Shown here: positions 32,727 through 42,866 of the stretch, piece by piece | How the letters are laid out: each line of letters opens with the position of its first letter | Numbering within the stretch: position 1 is the stretch's first letter | NCBI RefSeq assembly: GCF_013280595.1 | Contig: NZ_JAAATY010000009.1 | Coordinates: 1-64,000, forward strand | Length of the DNA: 64,000 nt | DNA from: Kibdelosporangium persicum | GTDB taxonomy: Bacteria; Actinomycetota; Actinomycetes; Mycobacteriales; Pseudonocardiaceae | Reading direction: 5' to 3' | Notes under the pieces: model-generated | Seen by the model: the letters and a program-made list of their open reading frames with translations, nothing else | Told to the model about the DNA's origin: nothing | The model's database searches: none | Program-made: the position numbers and the translations under genes

Positions 32727-33686
32727 GTGGCCGGCAACTCAAGGCGTAAGGGCGCGATGCGCAAGCCCGGTACCAAGAAGGGCGCGGTCGTCGGCTCTGG
32801 TGGCCAGCGGCGCAGGGGCCTGGAAGGCAAGGGCCCGACTCCGAAGGCGCACGAGCGCCCGAACCACAAGGCGTACCGCAAACCGGGTACGACGGCACAG
32901 AAGCGGCCGGAGAAGCGTCGCGACGCCGGCCCGACCTCGGAACTCGTGGCCGGGCGCAACCCGGTCGTCGAGTGCCTGCGGGCGGAGGTGCCCGCGACAG
33001 CGCTGTACGTGGCGCTCGGCGTCGACGCCGACGATCGCGTCACCGATGCCGTGCGGATGGCCGCGGACCGGGGCATCTCGGTGCTCGAAGTCTCCCGGCC
33101 CGAGCTCGACAAGCTCACGCACAACGCGGTTCACCAGGGCCTGGCGCTGCAAATCCCGCCGTACGAGTACGCGCACCCGGACGACTTGCTGGAAGCGGCC
33201 AAGAACTCCGGCGAGGACGCGCTGCTCGTCGCGTTGGACGGCGTCACGGACCCGCGCAACCTGGGCGCTGTGATCCGTTCCGCGGCCGCGTTCGGCGCGC
33301 ACGGTGTGGTTGTGCCGCAACGCCGTAGCGCCAGCATCACGGCTGTGGCGTGGCGCACGAGCGCGGGCACGGCGGCCAAGCTGCCGGTGGCTGTTGCGAC
33401 GAACCTCACTCGGACGCTGAAGGACTGGGCCGACACCGGCCTGATGGTCGTCGGCCTCGACGCCGACGGCACGATCACCGTCGACGAACTGGAGTTGGCG
33501 AACGGCCCGATCGTGGTCGTCGTCGGGTCCGAAGGACGTGGCCTGAGCAGGCTCGTTCGTGAGCGTTGCGACGAGACCGTGTCGATCCCGATGGCGGCGG
33601 GCGTGGAGTCGCTCAACGCTTCGGTGGCTACCAGCGTGGTCCTGGCAGAGATCGCTCGCAGGCGCCGGACAGCGGGACGGATCTAG
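32727..33686 (+). CDS. rlmB: 23S rRNA (guanosine-2'-O-)-methyltransferase, SpoU/TrmH family
   Basis: SPOUT methyltransferase. A basic, disordered N-terminus (residues 1-70, with [14 protein letters not shown]) is followed by the substrate-binding domain ([15 protein letters not shown]) and the knotted catalytic domain with [29 protein letters not shown] and [16 protein letters not shown]. Homologous to Rv3579c. Coupled to cysS. Ends just before palindrome copy 2. Confidence 0.93.
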   Translation: MAGNSRRKGAMRKPGTKKGAVVGSGGQRRRGLEGKGPTPKAHERPNHKAYRKPGTTAQKRPEKRRDAGPTSELVAGRNPVVECLRAEVPATALYVALGVDADDRVTDAVRMAADRGISVLEVSRPELDKLTHNAVHQGLALQIPPYEYAHPDDLLEAAKNSGEDALLVALDGVTDPRNLGAVIRSAAAFGAHGVVVPQRRSASITAVAWRTSAGTAAKLPVAVATNLTRTLKDWADTGLMVVGLDADGTITVDELELANGPIVVVVGSEGRGLSRLVRERCDETVSIPMAAGVESLNASVATSVVLAEIARRRRTAGRI

Positions 33687-33697
33687 GCGAACCAAAC

Positions 33698-33747
33698 CCC
33701 TCGTGAGTGTTTATCCGTGTTCTAACCCCGATAAACACTCACGAGGG
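33698..33747. repeat. Dispersed palindromic terminator element, copy 2
   Basis: An 18-bp perfect inverted repeat (arms 33698-33715 and 33730-33747) with loop CGTGTTCTAACCCC, 11 bases after the rlmB stop. Stem and loop match copy 1 almost base for base. Confidence 0.9.
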
Positions 33748-33861
33748 CGGCCAGGCCCGTCTGGGCGAAGCGAGGACAACCGAACACTTCCGGATCCGGG
33801 TTCACTCCTCCGTTTGGTCGGATAGGGTCTGCGAGGCCCTGTCCTTCCAACGAGGTACTCG

Positions 33862-35295
33862 ATGTCGTTCGCCAGCCCGTTGTTCCTGTGGTACTTCATG
33901 CCACTGGTTCTCGCCGCTGTCCTGATCGCGCCGCGAAGCTGGCGCAACGGCATCATCGCGGTCGCCAGCGTGTTCTTCTACGCCACCGCGGCGGGTGCGG
34001 ACACCTGGCTGCTGCTGACCACGATGGTGATCAACTTCATCGCGGGCCCGTTCCTCGAGCCGGACCAGTGGGACCGCAACCGCAAGCGGCGCCGCACGAT
34101 CCTGTTCGCGGTGATCGCGTTCGACCTCGCGGTGCTGCTGGTGTGGAAGTACGCCGGGTTCGCCACCGAGCAGCTCGCCGCGCTGGCGCGGATCTTCGGC
34201 GGCGACTTCCCGGTCACGCATCTGCTGCTGCCGATCGGCATCTCGTTCTACACGTTCCACCACATCTCCTACGCGGTGGACATCTACCGAGGCGAACGGC
34301 ACGCGGCGCGCAACCCGGTCTCGTTCGTGACGTACATCGCGATGTTCCCGCAGCTGATCGCCGGGCCGATCGTGCGCTACCGGGAGATCGCCGACCAGCT
34401 GCCGCAGCAGCGCAGCCACCGGCTGGACGACATCGCGTCCGGGTTCCCGCGCTTCGCGCTGGGCATGTGCAAGAAAGTGATCATCGCGGACTCGTTGTCG
34501 CCGTTCGTCAGCGCGTGCTTCTCCACGCCGGACGACCAGATGACGTTCGCCATCGCCTGGCTGGGCGCGATCGCGTACACCCTCCAGCTGTACTTCGACT
34601 TCTCCGGCTATTCGGACATGGCCATCGGCCTCGGCCGGATGCTGGGGTTCCGGCTGCCGGAGAACTTCGCGCGGCCGTACTCATCGGTGACCATCACGGA
34701 GTTCTGGCGGCGCTGGCACATGTCGCTGTCACGGTGGTTCCGCGACTACGTCTACATCCCGTTGGGCGGCAACCGGCGCGGCGCCGCGAAGACGTACCGC
34801 AACCTCTGCATCGTGTTCGTGCTGACCGGGTTCTGGCACGGCGCGAACTGGACTTTCCTGGTGTGGGGCATGTTCCACGGCGCGCTGCTGATCATCGAGC
34901 GCGGCTTCCACCTCGAGGAGGCGCCCGCGAACCGGACCGCGCGGATCGCCCGGCGCGCGTTGACGATGCTGCTCGTGGTGATCGGCTGGGTCTACTTCCG
35001 CGCCGACGACCTGACCAGCGCGCTGACCATGGTCGGCCACATGTTCCTGCCGGACTTCGACGGCCTGACCGACATCGCCGAGAGCGCACTGACCAACCAG
35101 CGCCTCATCGTGATGCTGGCCGCGCTGGCCATCCTCTTCATGCCCGCGCAGCCGGTGACCGGTCCGCTGATCGAGTCGTCCCGCAGCAGGCCGGCCACCA
35201 TCGTGCGGGTGGGCGTGATGACCGTCGGTCTCTTGTACGCCGCGATCCTGGTTGCGTCCGGTACATTCAGTCCCTTCCTCTACAACCAGTTCTGA
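33862..35295 (+). CDS. MBOAT O-acyltransferase, AlgI-like
   Basis: A 477-residue polytopic membrane protein (about 11 transmembrane helices) of the family that acetylates cell-wall or exported polysaccharides. Conserved: FPQLIAGPIVRY, YFDFSGYSDMAIGLG, FWRRWHMSLSRWFRDYVYIPLGG, and the catalytic His in GFWHGANWTFLVWG. No SGNH acetyl-transfer partner lies next to it. Substrate unknown. Confidence 0.9.
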   Translation: MSFASPLFLWYFMPLVLAAVLIAPRSWRNGIIAVASVFFYATAAGADTWLLLTTMVINFIAGPFLEPDQWDRNRKRRRTILFAVIAFDLAVLLVWKYAGFATEQLAALARIFGGDFPVTHLLLPIGISFYTFHHISYAVDIYRGERHAARNPVSFVTYIAMFPQLIAGPIVRYREIADQLPQQRSHRLDDIASGFPRFALGMCKKVIIADSLSPFVSACFSTPDDQMTFAIAWLGAIAYTLQLYFDFSGYSDMAIGLGRMLGFRLPENFARPYSSVTITEFWRRWHMSLSRWFRDYVYIPLGGNRRGAAKTYRNLCIVFVLTGFWHGANWTFLVWGMFHGALLIIERGFHLEEAPANRTARIARRALTMLLVVIGWVYFRADDLTSALTMVGHMFLPDFDGLTDIAESALTNQRLIVMLAALAILFMPAQPVTGPLIESSRSRPATIVRVGVMTVGLLYAAILVASGTFSPFLYNQF

Positions 35296-35416
35296 CCCGC
35301 TGGCGAATATCTGCCATCTCCCCGGGCTAGGCCGCCGTGATCTACTACAGGTAACCTGCGCGCCGAGGGGGAGCGCTTCCACCTTGTGTGTGTTCCGAAA
35401 CCGGTGAAGGAACAGA

Positions 35417-35863
35417 ATGTACGTCGACGACCCTGATGCAGCCGCCGACGCGCCGAGCACCCCAGCCGCCCACGCTGCGACGTCGCTGAGCGAGCGGATG
35501 GCGGATGTGGCGGCCCTGGATGCCGCGGTCAAGTCCGGCCAGGTCGTGCTCGAACCCGAGACCGGCCAACGACTGCTCACCACCTTGAGAGGACAGGCGG
35601 ACGCCGCCGCGGAGTGGCTCAACCGGCTGCGCGGTATGTCGCGCCCGGTGCCGCTGGGCACGAACTGGGTAGGCGAGGCCATGTCCGGCAAGTTCGAACG
35701 CCGGGCCGACGGCGAGGACGTCTCCTTCGTGAACGTGCTGGCGCAGTACCACCAGATGTTGCTGAAGGCGCATGACGCCGTGGACCACGCGATCCGGAGC
35801 TACCAGGCCACCGAACAGGGTTCCGTGCAGGTGTTCAAGCGTGTCACAGGGGAGATTGCCTGA
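35417..35863 (+). CDS. Small helical protein opening the second ESX substrate cluster
   Basis: A 148-residue protein with long predicted helices (about residues 20-75 and 100-145) and a Gly-containing turn (PVPLGTNWVGEAMSGKF). Its stop overlaps the PPE-like start by one base. It resembles in layout the 155-residue protein at 5384-5851, the head gene of the other cluster. Probably a WXG100-like or ESX-associated partner. Confidence 0.65.
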   Translation: MYVDDPDAAADAPSTPAAHAATSLSERMADVAALDAAVKSGQVVLEPETGQRLLTTLRGQADAAAEWLNRLRGMSRPVPLGTNWVGEAMSGKFERRADGEDVSFVNVLAQYHQMLLKAHDAVDHAIRSYQATEQGSVQVFKRVTGEIA

Positions 35864-37830
35864 TGGCTGACGACCGGCACCACAGCGGGTTCGACCAGGA
35901 CGAGTTCGAGCGCTACGACACGTTCGACGCGCCGGTGTCCGACCAGCCCGCTCCCGTCCGTAACGGCCTGTTCGGCGACCTGTACAGGTTGTTCGACCAG
36001 ATCAAGATCGACAACGCGGCGAAGAAGCTGGACGACAACGTCGCGCTCGGCGAGGACCGCGTGATCACCGACTCCGGCAACTGGGCGGCCGTGCCGCACC
36101 GGCAGCTGTACGAGTCGGTGCACGCCAACAACAATCCCGCCGAGGCCTACGCGCTGGCCAGGGAGTGGACCGACCTCGGCAACACGATGGCCGAGAACTC
36201 CCGCGCGATGGACGAGGTGATCCGCGGCACCGAGTCCGGCTGGCAGGGCGCCGCCGCGCAGATGGCCCGTGAGTCGACGCTGAAGCTCGCCACGTGGGGC
36301 GGTGACGCGGCGCAGACCTCGCAGTACATGGGGACCCGGATCGCCGACCAGGGCCTGGCCGCGGAACGCGCGAAGGCCGCGATGCCCGAGCCGGTCGAGT
36401 TCGACTACCGGGCGATGCTCGAGCAGGGATTCACCTCGGGTGGTCTCGTCGGGTTCATGCGTGCCGTACAGGACGTGCAGGTTGCCAGCGAGCAATCGCG
36501 GGCCGCGCATGAGCAGGCCGTGCGGGTGATGACCGAGATGGAGAACGAGTCGCGGTCGGTCGACGAGACGACCCCGCGGTTCGTCCAGCCGCCGGACGCG
36601 ACGGCGACCGACGCCAGCCCCATGCACGGCCTGATGATGCGTCCGCGAGGGGAGCTGATCGCCGAGAATCCGGTGACACCCCACGAGACGATGTCCACGG
36701 TGGCGGACAGGTCCATCATGAACATGCCGCGGGGGCAGGCGGGCGTGCCGGATCTGTCGGTCGCGGGCGTAGACGCGGGCGCGGGCGCGGGCGGGTTCGG
36801 CGGCGCCGGTGGTCCCGGCAGCACGGGCAGCGGCTACCCGGGCGGCGCCTACACCGGCGGCGGTGCTTATCCCGGCGGTGCTTACCCCGGCGGTGCTTAC
36901 CCCGGCGGAGGCGGCGTCCCCGGTGGGGGTCTTCCCGGTGGCGAAGGCGGCCCCGGTGGCAGCGGCTTCCCGGGCAGCTACGGCGGTGGCGGGTACCAGG
37001 TGCCTGCCGCGTCGGCCGGATCGTCCCCGTACACCGGTCCGCAGTCCTACACGCCGCCGAACATCCCGATCCCGGACATCCCCTCCACGGGTACCACCAC
37101 CTCCGGGTACACGCCGCCGAACATCCCGGTGACCGGTGGCAACTACCCCGGCGACACGACTTATCGCGGCCCCGGCTACACGACGCCGCCGAACGTCAAC
37201 TACACGCCGCCGAACGTCGGCTACACCCCGCCGAACGGCAGGTACACGCCCGGCAACAACCCTTACCCGTCCGCCAATCCCAACTCGTCCGGCAACGGCT
37301 ACACACCCGGCAACATGCCTCCTGGTTACGTGCCACCGAAGATGCCGCCGACAGTGTTCACGCCGGGGGCGGGCGACGCGGCCGCACCGCGCCTGAACTA
37401 CAGCGGCGGTGGCATCCCGACCGGCGGCCTGCCCGGCGGTGGGACCGGCGGCCTGCCCGGCGGTGGCGGGACCGGCGGCGCGAGCGGTGGCGCGGGTGGC
37501 GGCGGCTTCACGCCCCGCGGCATGGGTGCCGGCGGCGCCGGTTTCGGCGGTCCTGGTGGTGCGGCGGGCATCGGCGCCTACGCGGCCGACGAAGCGGCCA
37601 TGCGCGGCAACCCGAACGGCGCGGCTCGGCCCGGTATGCCGGGCGCGGCCGGCGCACCGGGTATGGGCGGCGGCATGGGTGCCGGTGGCCAGCGCGGCGA
37701 AGAGGACAAGGAGCACCGCTCCAAGTACGCGACCGGCGAGAAGATCGTCGAGGAGCCCGGCCGCATGGTGCCGTTGGTCATCGGTGAGAAGTCAGCCAAA
37801 CAGCGCAAGGAAGAGCGCTCCGCGGAATGA
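35863..37830 (+). CDS. Large PPE-like ESX substrate with repetitive Gly/Pro tail
   Basis: A 655-residue protein. Residues 60-230 form a helical PPE-like domain with GWQGAAAQMA (WxG turn) and many helix-forming residues. From about 300 on it is low complexity: tandem AYPGG units (DNA repeats around 36862-36909), then repeated YTPPN motifs, then Gly-rich. It ends VPLVIGE before a Lys/Glu tail, matching the C-terminal motif of the paralogue at 3559. Followed, with 4-bp overlap, by its EspG-like partner. Likely surface exposed. Confidence 0.78.
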   Translation: MADDRHHSGFDQDEFERYDTFDAPVSDQPAPVRNGLFGDLYRLFDQIKIDNAAKKLDDNVALGEDRVITDSGNWAAVPHRQLYESVHANNNPAEAYALAREWTDLGNTMAENSRAMDEVIRGTESGWQGAAAQMARESTLKLATWGGDAAQTSQYMGTRIADQGLAAERAKAAMPEPVEFDYRAMLEQGFTSGGLVGFMRAVQDVQVASEQSRAAHEQAVRVMTEMENESRSVDETTPRFVQPPDATATDASPMHGLMMRPRGELIAENPVTPHETMSTVADRSIMNMPRGQAGVPDLSVAGVDAGAGAGGFGGAGGPGSTGSGYPGGAYTGGGAYPGGAYPGGAYPGGGGVPGGGLPGGEGGPGGSGFPGSYGGGGYQVPAASAGSSPYTGPQSYTPPNIPIPDIPSTGTTTSGYTPPNIPVTGGNYPGDTTYRGPGYTTPPNVNYTPPNVGYTPPNGRYTPGNNPYPSANPNSSGNGYTPGNMPPGYVPPKMPPTVFTPGAGDAAAPRLNYSGGGIPTGGLPGGGTGGLPGGGGTGGASGGAGGGGFTPRGMGAGGAGFGGPGGAAGIGAYAADEAAMRGNPNGAARPGMPGAAGAPGMGGGMGAGGQRGEEDKEHRSKYATGEKIVEEPGRMVPLVIGEKSAKQRKEERSAE

Positions 37831-38585
37831 CACCGGACTTCGTGATCTCCGCGCGGGAGCTGGACTTCCTGTGGGAGCACCTCGAACTCGGCCGCATGCC
37901 GTATCCGATCGACGTGCCCAGCAACGGCGCGACGATGCAGGAGCGGGACCGGATGCGTGCCGAGACGCTCGACCCGTTGATCGACCGGGGTCTGCTGCGT
38001 GGCCAGCTGCCCGATCTGTTGCGGGTGCTTGCATCGCCCACGATGTCGGTGGACACGGTCGGGTTCGCGGACGGCCCGATCCGCGGCCTGGCCGCGTCCG
38101 ACGGCAGCCAGGCCGTCCTGGCGACGGTCTACGACGACGAGGTCTCGATCGCGGCGATCCGGCCTACCGCGCTGGCAAGGTCCATTGTGGAGCTGCTGCC
38201 CGCCGGTGATCCCGGTACCGGGAATGCGATCTCCGTTCCGCACCAGGCATTGCAGCGCGCCGTCGACGGCGAATCGGACGACCCGTTCGGCGACGACGAC
38301 GAGCGCGGCATCCTGGTCAGCAACGGCGTCAACGAATACGACGCCACAGCGTTGCTGGAACTGACCGAACGGCGTATCCGAGGTGGACAGTTCGGCGTGA
38401 ACACGACGACAAGGGCGACCCGGGCTCGGGCCGGCGCGAGTACCCGGTCCAAGACCATGGTGACGTGGTTCGACACCGCCACCGGGCGGTACCTGGTGGT
38501 GCATGACGGGACCTGGGTCAGCATCGCGCCCGCGGGTGCCGACCGGATCGCCAACCGAATCGACGAACTGCTCCGAGCGGGCTGA
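37827..38585 (+). CDS. EspG-like ESX secretion-associated protein
   Basis: A 252-residue cytosolic chaperone-like protein, paralogous to 2834-3562: both begin with a LxFLWExLxLG-type segment and share RGGQFGV/RAGQFGI and a terminal TWFDT..GRY block. Four-base overlap with the upstream PPE-like gene suggests coupled synthesis of chaperone and client. Confidence 0.8.
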   Translation: MTPDFVISARELDFLWEHLELGRMPYPIDVPSNGATMQERDRMRAETLDPLIDRGLLRGQLPDLLRVLASPTMSVDTVGFADGPIRGLAASDGSQAVLATVYDDEVSIAAIRPTALARSIVELLPAGDPGTGNAISVPHQALQRAVDGESDDPFGDDDERGILVSNGVNEYDATALLELTERRIRGGQFGVNTTTRATRARAGASTRSKTMVTWFDTATGRYLVVHDGTWVSIAPAGADRIANRIDELLRAG

Positions 38586-38598
38586 AAGCGAGACCCGG

Positions 38599-39132
38599 GT
38601 GACCGAAGCGATCAACGACTGGATGGCCGGGTTCGAGGCCAGGATCGCTGAAATACAGCGCAAGTCGGAGCAACTACAGCAGAACATCGCCTCGTCCGGG
38701 GCCACGGTGACGTCACCGGACGGCGGCGTGCGGGTGACCGTGGGCCCGACTGGTGCGCTGCAAGACCTGCACCTCGCACCGTCGACCACCCGGTATCCGC
38801 CCGCGGAACTGGCGTCGCTCATCATGCGCGTCACCGCGGAGGCCCAGCGGCAGGCCGCACACAGCGTCGCTGAGGCGTTCGCGCCGGTCGCCGAGGGCAC
38901 CGAGGCCATGCAGATGTTGCAGCAGTTCCTGCCGCCGCCTCCCGAGCACGTGTCCGACGCCCCGGAGGACGGTCTCGCCGGGATCGACGACAACGACGAC
39001 GAGACTCCGCCGCGGGCCACGGCACCTCCGCCGGTCGCACCACCGCCTGTTTCGCCGCCGCCGTCCGCACCGCGTCCTCCGCGGCGTCCGTCCGCACAGG
39101 ACGACGACGAGGACTTCCAACAGCCTTGGTGA
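38599..39132 (+). CDS. YbaB/EbfC-family protein with Pro-rich tail
   Basis: A 177-residue protein. Residues 1-105 resemble the YbaB/EbfC nucleoid-associated fold (MAGFEARIAEIQRKSEQLQQN; then VTSPDGGVRVTVGPTGALQDL). The C-terminal 60 residues are Pro/Asp-rich. Such proteins are regular members of actinobacterial ESX accessory loci. GTG at 38599, 13 bases after the EspG-like gene. Confidence 0.7.
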   Translation: MTEAINDWMAGFEARIAEIQRKSEQLQQNIASSGATVTSPDGGVRVTVGPTGALQDLHLAPSTTRYPPAELASLIMRVTAEAQRQAAHSVAEAFAPVAEGTEAMQMLQQFLPPPPEHVSDAPEDGLAGIDDNDDETPPRATAPPPVAPPPVSPPPSAPRPPRRPSAQDDDEDFQQPW

Positions 39133-39147
39133 CCTTGGGAGGACACT

Positions 39148-39462
39148 GTGCCCGATAAGGGCTACACAGTCGTAGAGGGTGAATTACGCGCGTTCGCGTC
39201 GGCGTTGCGGAGCACCGCCGACAAAGTGAGCGGTTCGGCCAACGCCGTGCGCAACGTCAGCTATTCGGTGACCACGTGGGGAATCGTGGGTCAGTTGTTC
39301 TCCATCAGCGCCCGCAAGGCCACCGGGGACGCGGCCGCCAGCCTGGACAAGGGCGCCGCCAGCATCCGGGACGCCGCGACCGGCGTGGACAACTCGGCGC
39401 AGGCGTACGCGGACAACGACAGTCACATCGCCACCAACGGTTTCGGAGGTGGTGACCAGTGA
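39148..39462 (+). CDS. EspC/DUF2580-like small ESX protein
   Basis: A 104-residue helical-hairpin protein: GYTVVEGELRAFASALRST, then GAASIRDAATGVDNSAQAYADND. The C-terminal ANxxD/YxxxD-like region recalls the type VII export signal (AYADND). Size and position fit EspC/DUF2580-type ESX substrates. Overlaps the next gene by 4 bp. Confidence 0.6.
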   Translation: MPDKGYTVVEGELRAFASALRSTADKVSGSANAVRNVSYSVTTWGIVGQLFSISARKATGDAAASLDKGAASIRDAATGVDNSAQAYADNDSHIATNGFGGGDQ

Positions 39463-40958
39463 GCGAGGTCAAGACCGAGGAAGAGGTCAGGGAAGCCTAC
39501 GAGTACTCGAACTTCCGGCTCGACGACGAGAACAAGTTCGCCGGCGGCGGCATCGTCGAGTCCTTCGCCGAGCTGGTCGGCGCGATCAAGAAGGACGGCG
39601 AGAACGACGCGGCGCAGATCGCGGTCGCCAGCGTCACCGTCGGCCTCGACGTGCTGGGCATGGTGCTCGACCCGCTCGGCACGGTGTTCGCGGCCGGTGT
39701 CGGCTGGCTGATCGAGCACATCGGCTTCCTGCGTGAACCGCTCGACCTGCTGATGGGCGACCCGGACGCGATCAAGGCGAACGCGGCGCTGCTGCAGATG
39801 GAAGCCGTGAAGTTCAAGCAGTACGCCGCCGAGCACGACGAGGCGCTCGCGAAGGTCGCGAGCTGGACCGGCGAGGCGGCCGAAAAGTTCCGCAAGAGCA
39901 TGCGGGACCTGTCCGAGGAGATCCAGTCCTACGGCGAGATCGTGTCCGGCGCCTCGGACACGACGGTGAACATGGGTGTCGGGGTCGCCGCGACCCGCGC
40001 CGTGGTCCGTGACATCATCGCCACCCTGATCGGCGGCCTGGTCGCCGGAGCGCTGGTCGCGCTCGCGGCGGCGTTCTTCACCTTCGGCGCGTCCATCGCC
40101 GGGTTCATCGCCACCGCGATCGGCCTGGCCGCGTCGACGGCGGCGAAGATCGCCAAGATGATCTCGAACGTCACCGGGATGATCTCCCGCAACTCCAAGC
40201 GACTGGCGGACCTGACCAAGTACATGGACGACGTGTCCACGCGGCTGGACCGCTTCGCCGCCGCCGCTCGCCGCAACCCGTGGCGGCCGGGCGGAAGCTG
40301 GACCAACCCGTCCGACGATCTGGCGAACCTGCCGCCGTTCAACACGTCGCCCAACTCCAGCAGGGCCGTGCCGCCCCCGAAGCGCTCGGACACCGCGCCG
40401 CCGGACCTGGCCAGCCCGCCGCCCAAGACCCCGGAGCCGACGCCCACCCCGGCGCCCACGCCGCCGCCCCGGTCGAACACCATGCCGGGCAACGGAACCC
40501 CGCCGCCACCGCCACCACCCCATCGGCAGGACACGGCCCCGGCGAGCACGACTCCGCCAGGGCCCACGCCGAAGCCCGACGATCCGAAGCCCCAGCGCTC
40601 CGACACCATGCCGAACATGCCGCCGCCCAAGGGCGTACCGGAAAGCTCGTGGGCCGCGTGGACGAAGGGCGGCTACCGCAACCACGAGCAGTTGATGCGG
40701 CCGATCAACGAGCTCAACCGGTTGCCCCAGCAGGCGATCGCCGACATCGCCCGGCGCCTGTTCGGCAACAAGCACGCCAACGAGGTGCTCGACGCGCTGG
40801 AGACCGCGAAGAACGTTCGCGAGCCCAGCTACATGATCACGGTCGGCGGCGTGCAGATCCCGCTCGGCGCTTTCGGCGCCTCGTTCAGCCAGATGGCCAA
40901 CGAGGCGACGAAGGCGGATGACGGCCGGGAAAGCGCCCGCGAAGCCGCCGGCGCCTGA
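39459..40958 (+). CDS. WXG100-like ESX effector with transmembrane and Pro-rich regions
   Basis: A 499-residue protein: a WXG100-like helical segment with SWTGEAAEKFRKSM (about residue 130), a hydrophobic stretch (about 180-225, GGLVAGALVALAAAFF), a long Pro/Thr-rich linker (290-400, with repeated RSDTMP/RSDTAP) and a C-terminal domain of about 100 residues (from GVPESSWAAWTKGGY). This resembles type VII polymorphic or EspB-like effectors. C-terminal function not recognised. Last gene of the cluster, followed by palindrome copy 3. Confidence 0.65.
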   Translation: MSEVKTEEEVREAYEYSNFRLDDENKFAGGGIVESFAELVGAIKKDGENDAAQIAVASVTVGLDVLGMVLDPLGTVFAAGVGWLIEHIGFLREPLDLLMGDPDAIKANAALLQMEAVKFKQYAAEHDEALAKVASWTGEAAEKFRKSMRDLSEEIQSYGEIVSGASDTTVNMGVGVAATRAVVRDIIATLIGGLVAGALVALAAAFFTFGASIAGFIATAIGLAASTAAKIAKMISNVTGMISRNSKRLADLTKYMDDVSTRLDRFAAAARRNPWRPGGSWTNPSDDLANLPPFNTSPNSSRAVPPPKRSDTAPPDLASPPPKTPEPTPTPAPTPPPRSNTMPGNGTPPPPPPPHRQDTAPASTTPPGPTPKPDDPKPQRSDTMPNMPPPKGVPESSWAAWTKGGYRNHEQLMRPINELNRLPQQAIADIARRLFGNKHANEVLDALETAKNVREPSYMITVGGVQIPLGAFGASFSQMANEATKADDGRESAREAAGA

Positions 40959-40963
40959 CCCTC

Positions 40964-41015
40964 CCCCTCGTGAGTGTTTATCAGGGTTAGAACACCGATA
41001 AACACTCACGAGGGG
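40964..41015. repeat. Dispersed palindromic terminator element, copy 3 (inverted)
   Basis: A 19-bp perfect inverted repeat (arms 40964-40982 and 40997-41015). The loop reads AGGGTTAGAACACC, the reverse complement of the loop in the other copies, so this copy is inverted. It sits between two convergent genes whose stops are 5 and 3 bases away. Confidence 0.9.
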
Positions 41016-41018
41016 TTT

Positions 41019-41758
<740 letters not shown>

Positions 41759-41841
41759 ACCGACCATCAAAGTGTCTCTCACCTGCGAAATCTGGCGTCT
41801 TTCCGACCAGGCGTCCGAACGTTGACAGCCAGCCGACCGAG

Positions 41842-41876
41842 TGAGACATTGAAACAAAGGCATCTACTTTGTCTCA
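41842..41876. promoter_or_regulatory. Possible operator between SDR and MpaB-like genes
   Basis: TGAGACA (41842-41848) and TGTCTCA (41870-41876) form a 7-bp inverted repeat with a 21-bp spacer; a third, related TGTCTCTCA lies at 41773-41781. A local regulator may bind here. Weak evidence. Confidence 0.25.
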
Positions 41877-41887
41877 GGGAGGCGCGG

Positions 41888-42826
41888 GTGCTGGTTTCAC
41901 GGCTGTTGGACCTCGGCGACCTGGCGACGGCGGGCAACCTCAAGCGCGGCATCGCGCACACCTGGGCGAAGGCGCTCAACGCCGACGCGCTCCCCGGCGA
42001 GCAGTACACCGGCCCGCCAGGTGATCCCGGGCTCTTCGGCCCGAAGTCGGTGATGTGGTACGTGCACGACGACCCGTCCGGGGTGGTCGGCGGCGTCATG
42101 GGCCTGATCCTCGGTTCCCTGCACGAGCCGACGATGCACGGCACGAACAAGCACTCGGTCTACAAGGACGACCCGCTCGGCAGGCTCGGGCGCACGGTGT
42201 CGTTCGTCAACACGATGTGCTGGGCCAGCACTCCGGTGGCCGAGAAGATGGCGCAGACCGTGCGCCGCATGCACAAGCACGTCCACGGCACGATGCCCGA
42301 CGGCCGCCCGTACGACGCTTCCTCCTCCGAGCACCTGATCTGGACCGGCGTGACCCAGGCGTACGGGATCATCCAGGCACACCTGCGATACCACCCGCAC
42401 CCGGTGTCCGAAAAGGAGGTCGACCGGTACTTCGCCGAGTACGCCGTGATCACGGAGATGCTCGGCGCGCACGACGTCCCCAAGACCGTGGCGGACGTCG
42501 AGGCGTACTTCACCGCCATGCGCCCGCAGTTGACGTTCTCCGAGGAGACGGCCGACGTCGTCGGCTTCTTCACCAGGCCGTTCGGCCGCAACCCGGCGGC
42601 CAAGGCGGGCAGCAGGCTGCTCTGCAAGGCCGCGTTCGACCTGCTGCCGCCGTGGGCCAAGCGCCTGTACCGCCTGCCGGACAACCCGATCGACCAGATG
42701 ATCACGCGACGGTCGCTGCGCGTGCTGTTCCAGATGCTGCGCGACAGCGTCGGCGATTCCCCGATCAAAACCCAGGCAATCGAACGCGCGACCGCCCGCC
42801 CGCCGGTACTGTCACAGACCGGTTGA
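41888..42826 (+). CDS. DUF2236 (MpaB-like oxygenase) family protein
   Basis: A 312-residue, mostly helical protein: GPKSVMWYVHDDPSGVVGG, then SLHEPTMHGTNKHSVYKDDPLGRLGRT and WTGVTQAYG. These match DUF2236, a family that includes fungal MpaB oxygenase and rubber oxygenase Lcp (b-type haem proteins). GTG at 41888 follows GGGAGG by five bases. Substrate unknown. Confidence 0.8.
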   Translation: MLVSRLLDLGDLATAGNLKRGIAHTWAKALNADALPGEQYTGPPGDPGLFGPKSVMWYVHDDPSGVVGGVMGLILGSLHEPTMHGTNKHSVYKDDPLGRLGRTVSFVNTMCWASTPVAEKMAQTVRRMHKHVHGTMPDGRPYDASSSEHLIWTGVTQAYGIIQAHLRYHPHPVSEKEVDRYFAEYAVITEMLGAHDVPKTVADVEAYFTAMRPQLTFSEETADVVGFFTRPFGRNPAAKAGSRLLCKAAFDLLPPWAKRLYRLPDNPIDQMITRRSLRVLFQMLRDSVGDSPIKTQAIERATARPPVLSQTG

Positions 42827-42866
42827 CGCGCGCGGTTTCGAGGAGGCCATCCTGATTCCCCACTGG

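Noticed and set aside
36862-36909. Short DNA repeats as a CRISPR-like or regulatory array
   Set aside because: They are in-frame codons for AYPGG repeats inside the PPE-like protein; no spacers and no cas genes anywhere in the window.
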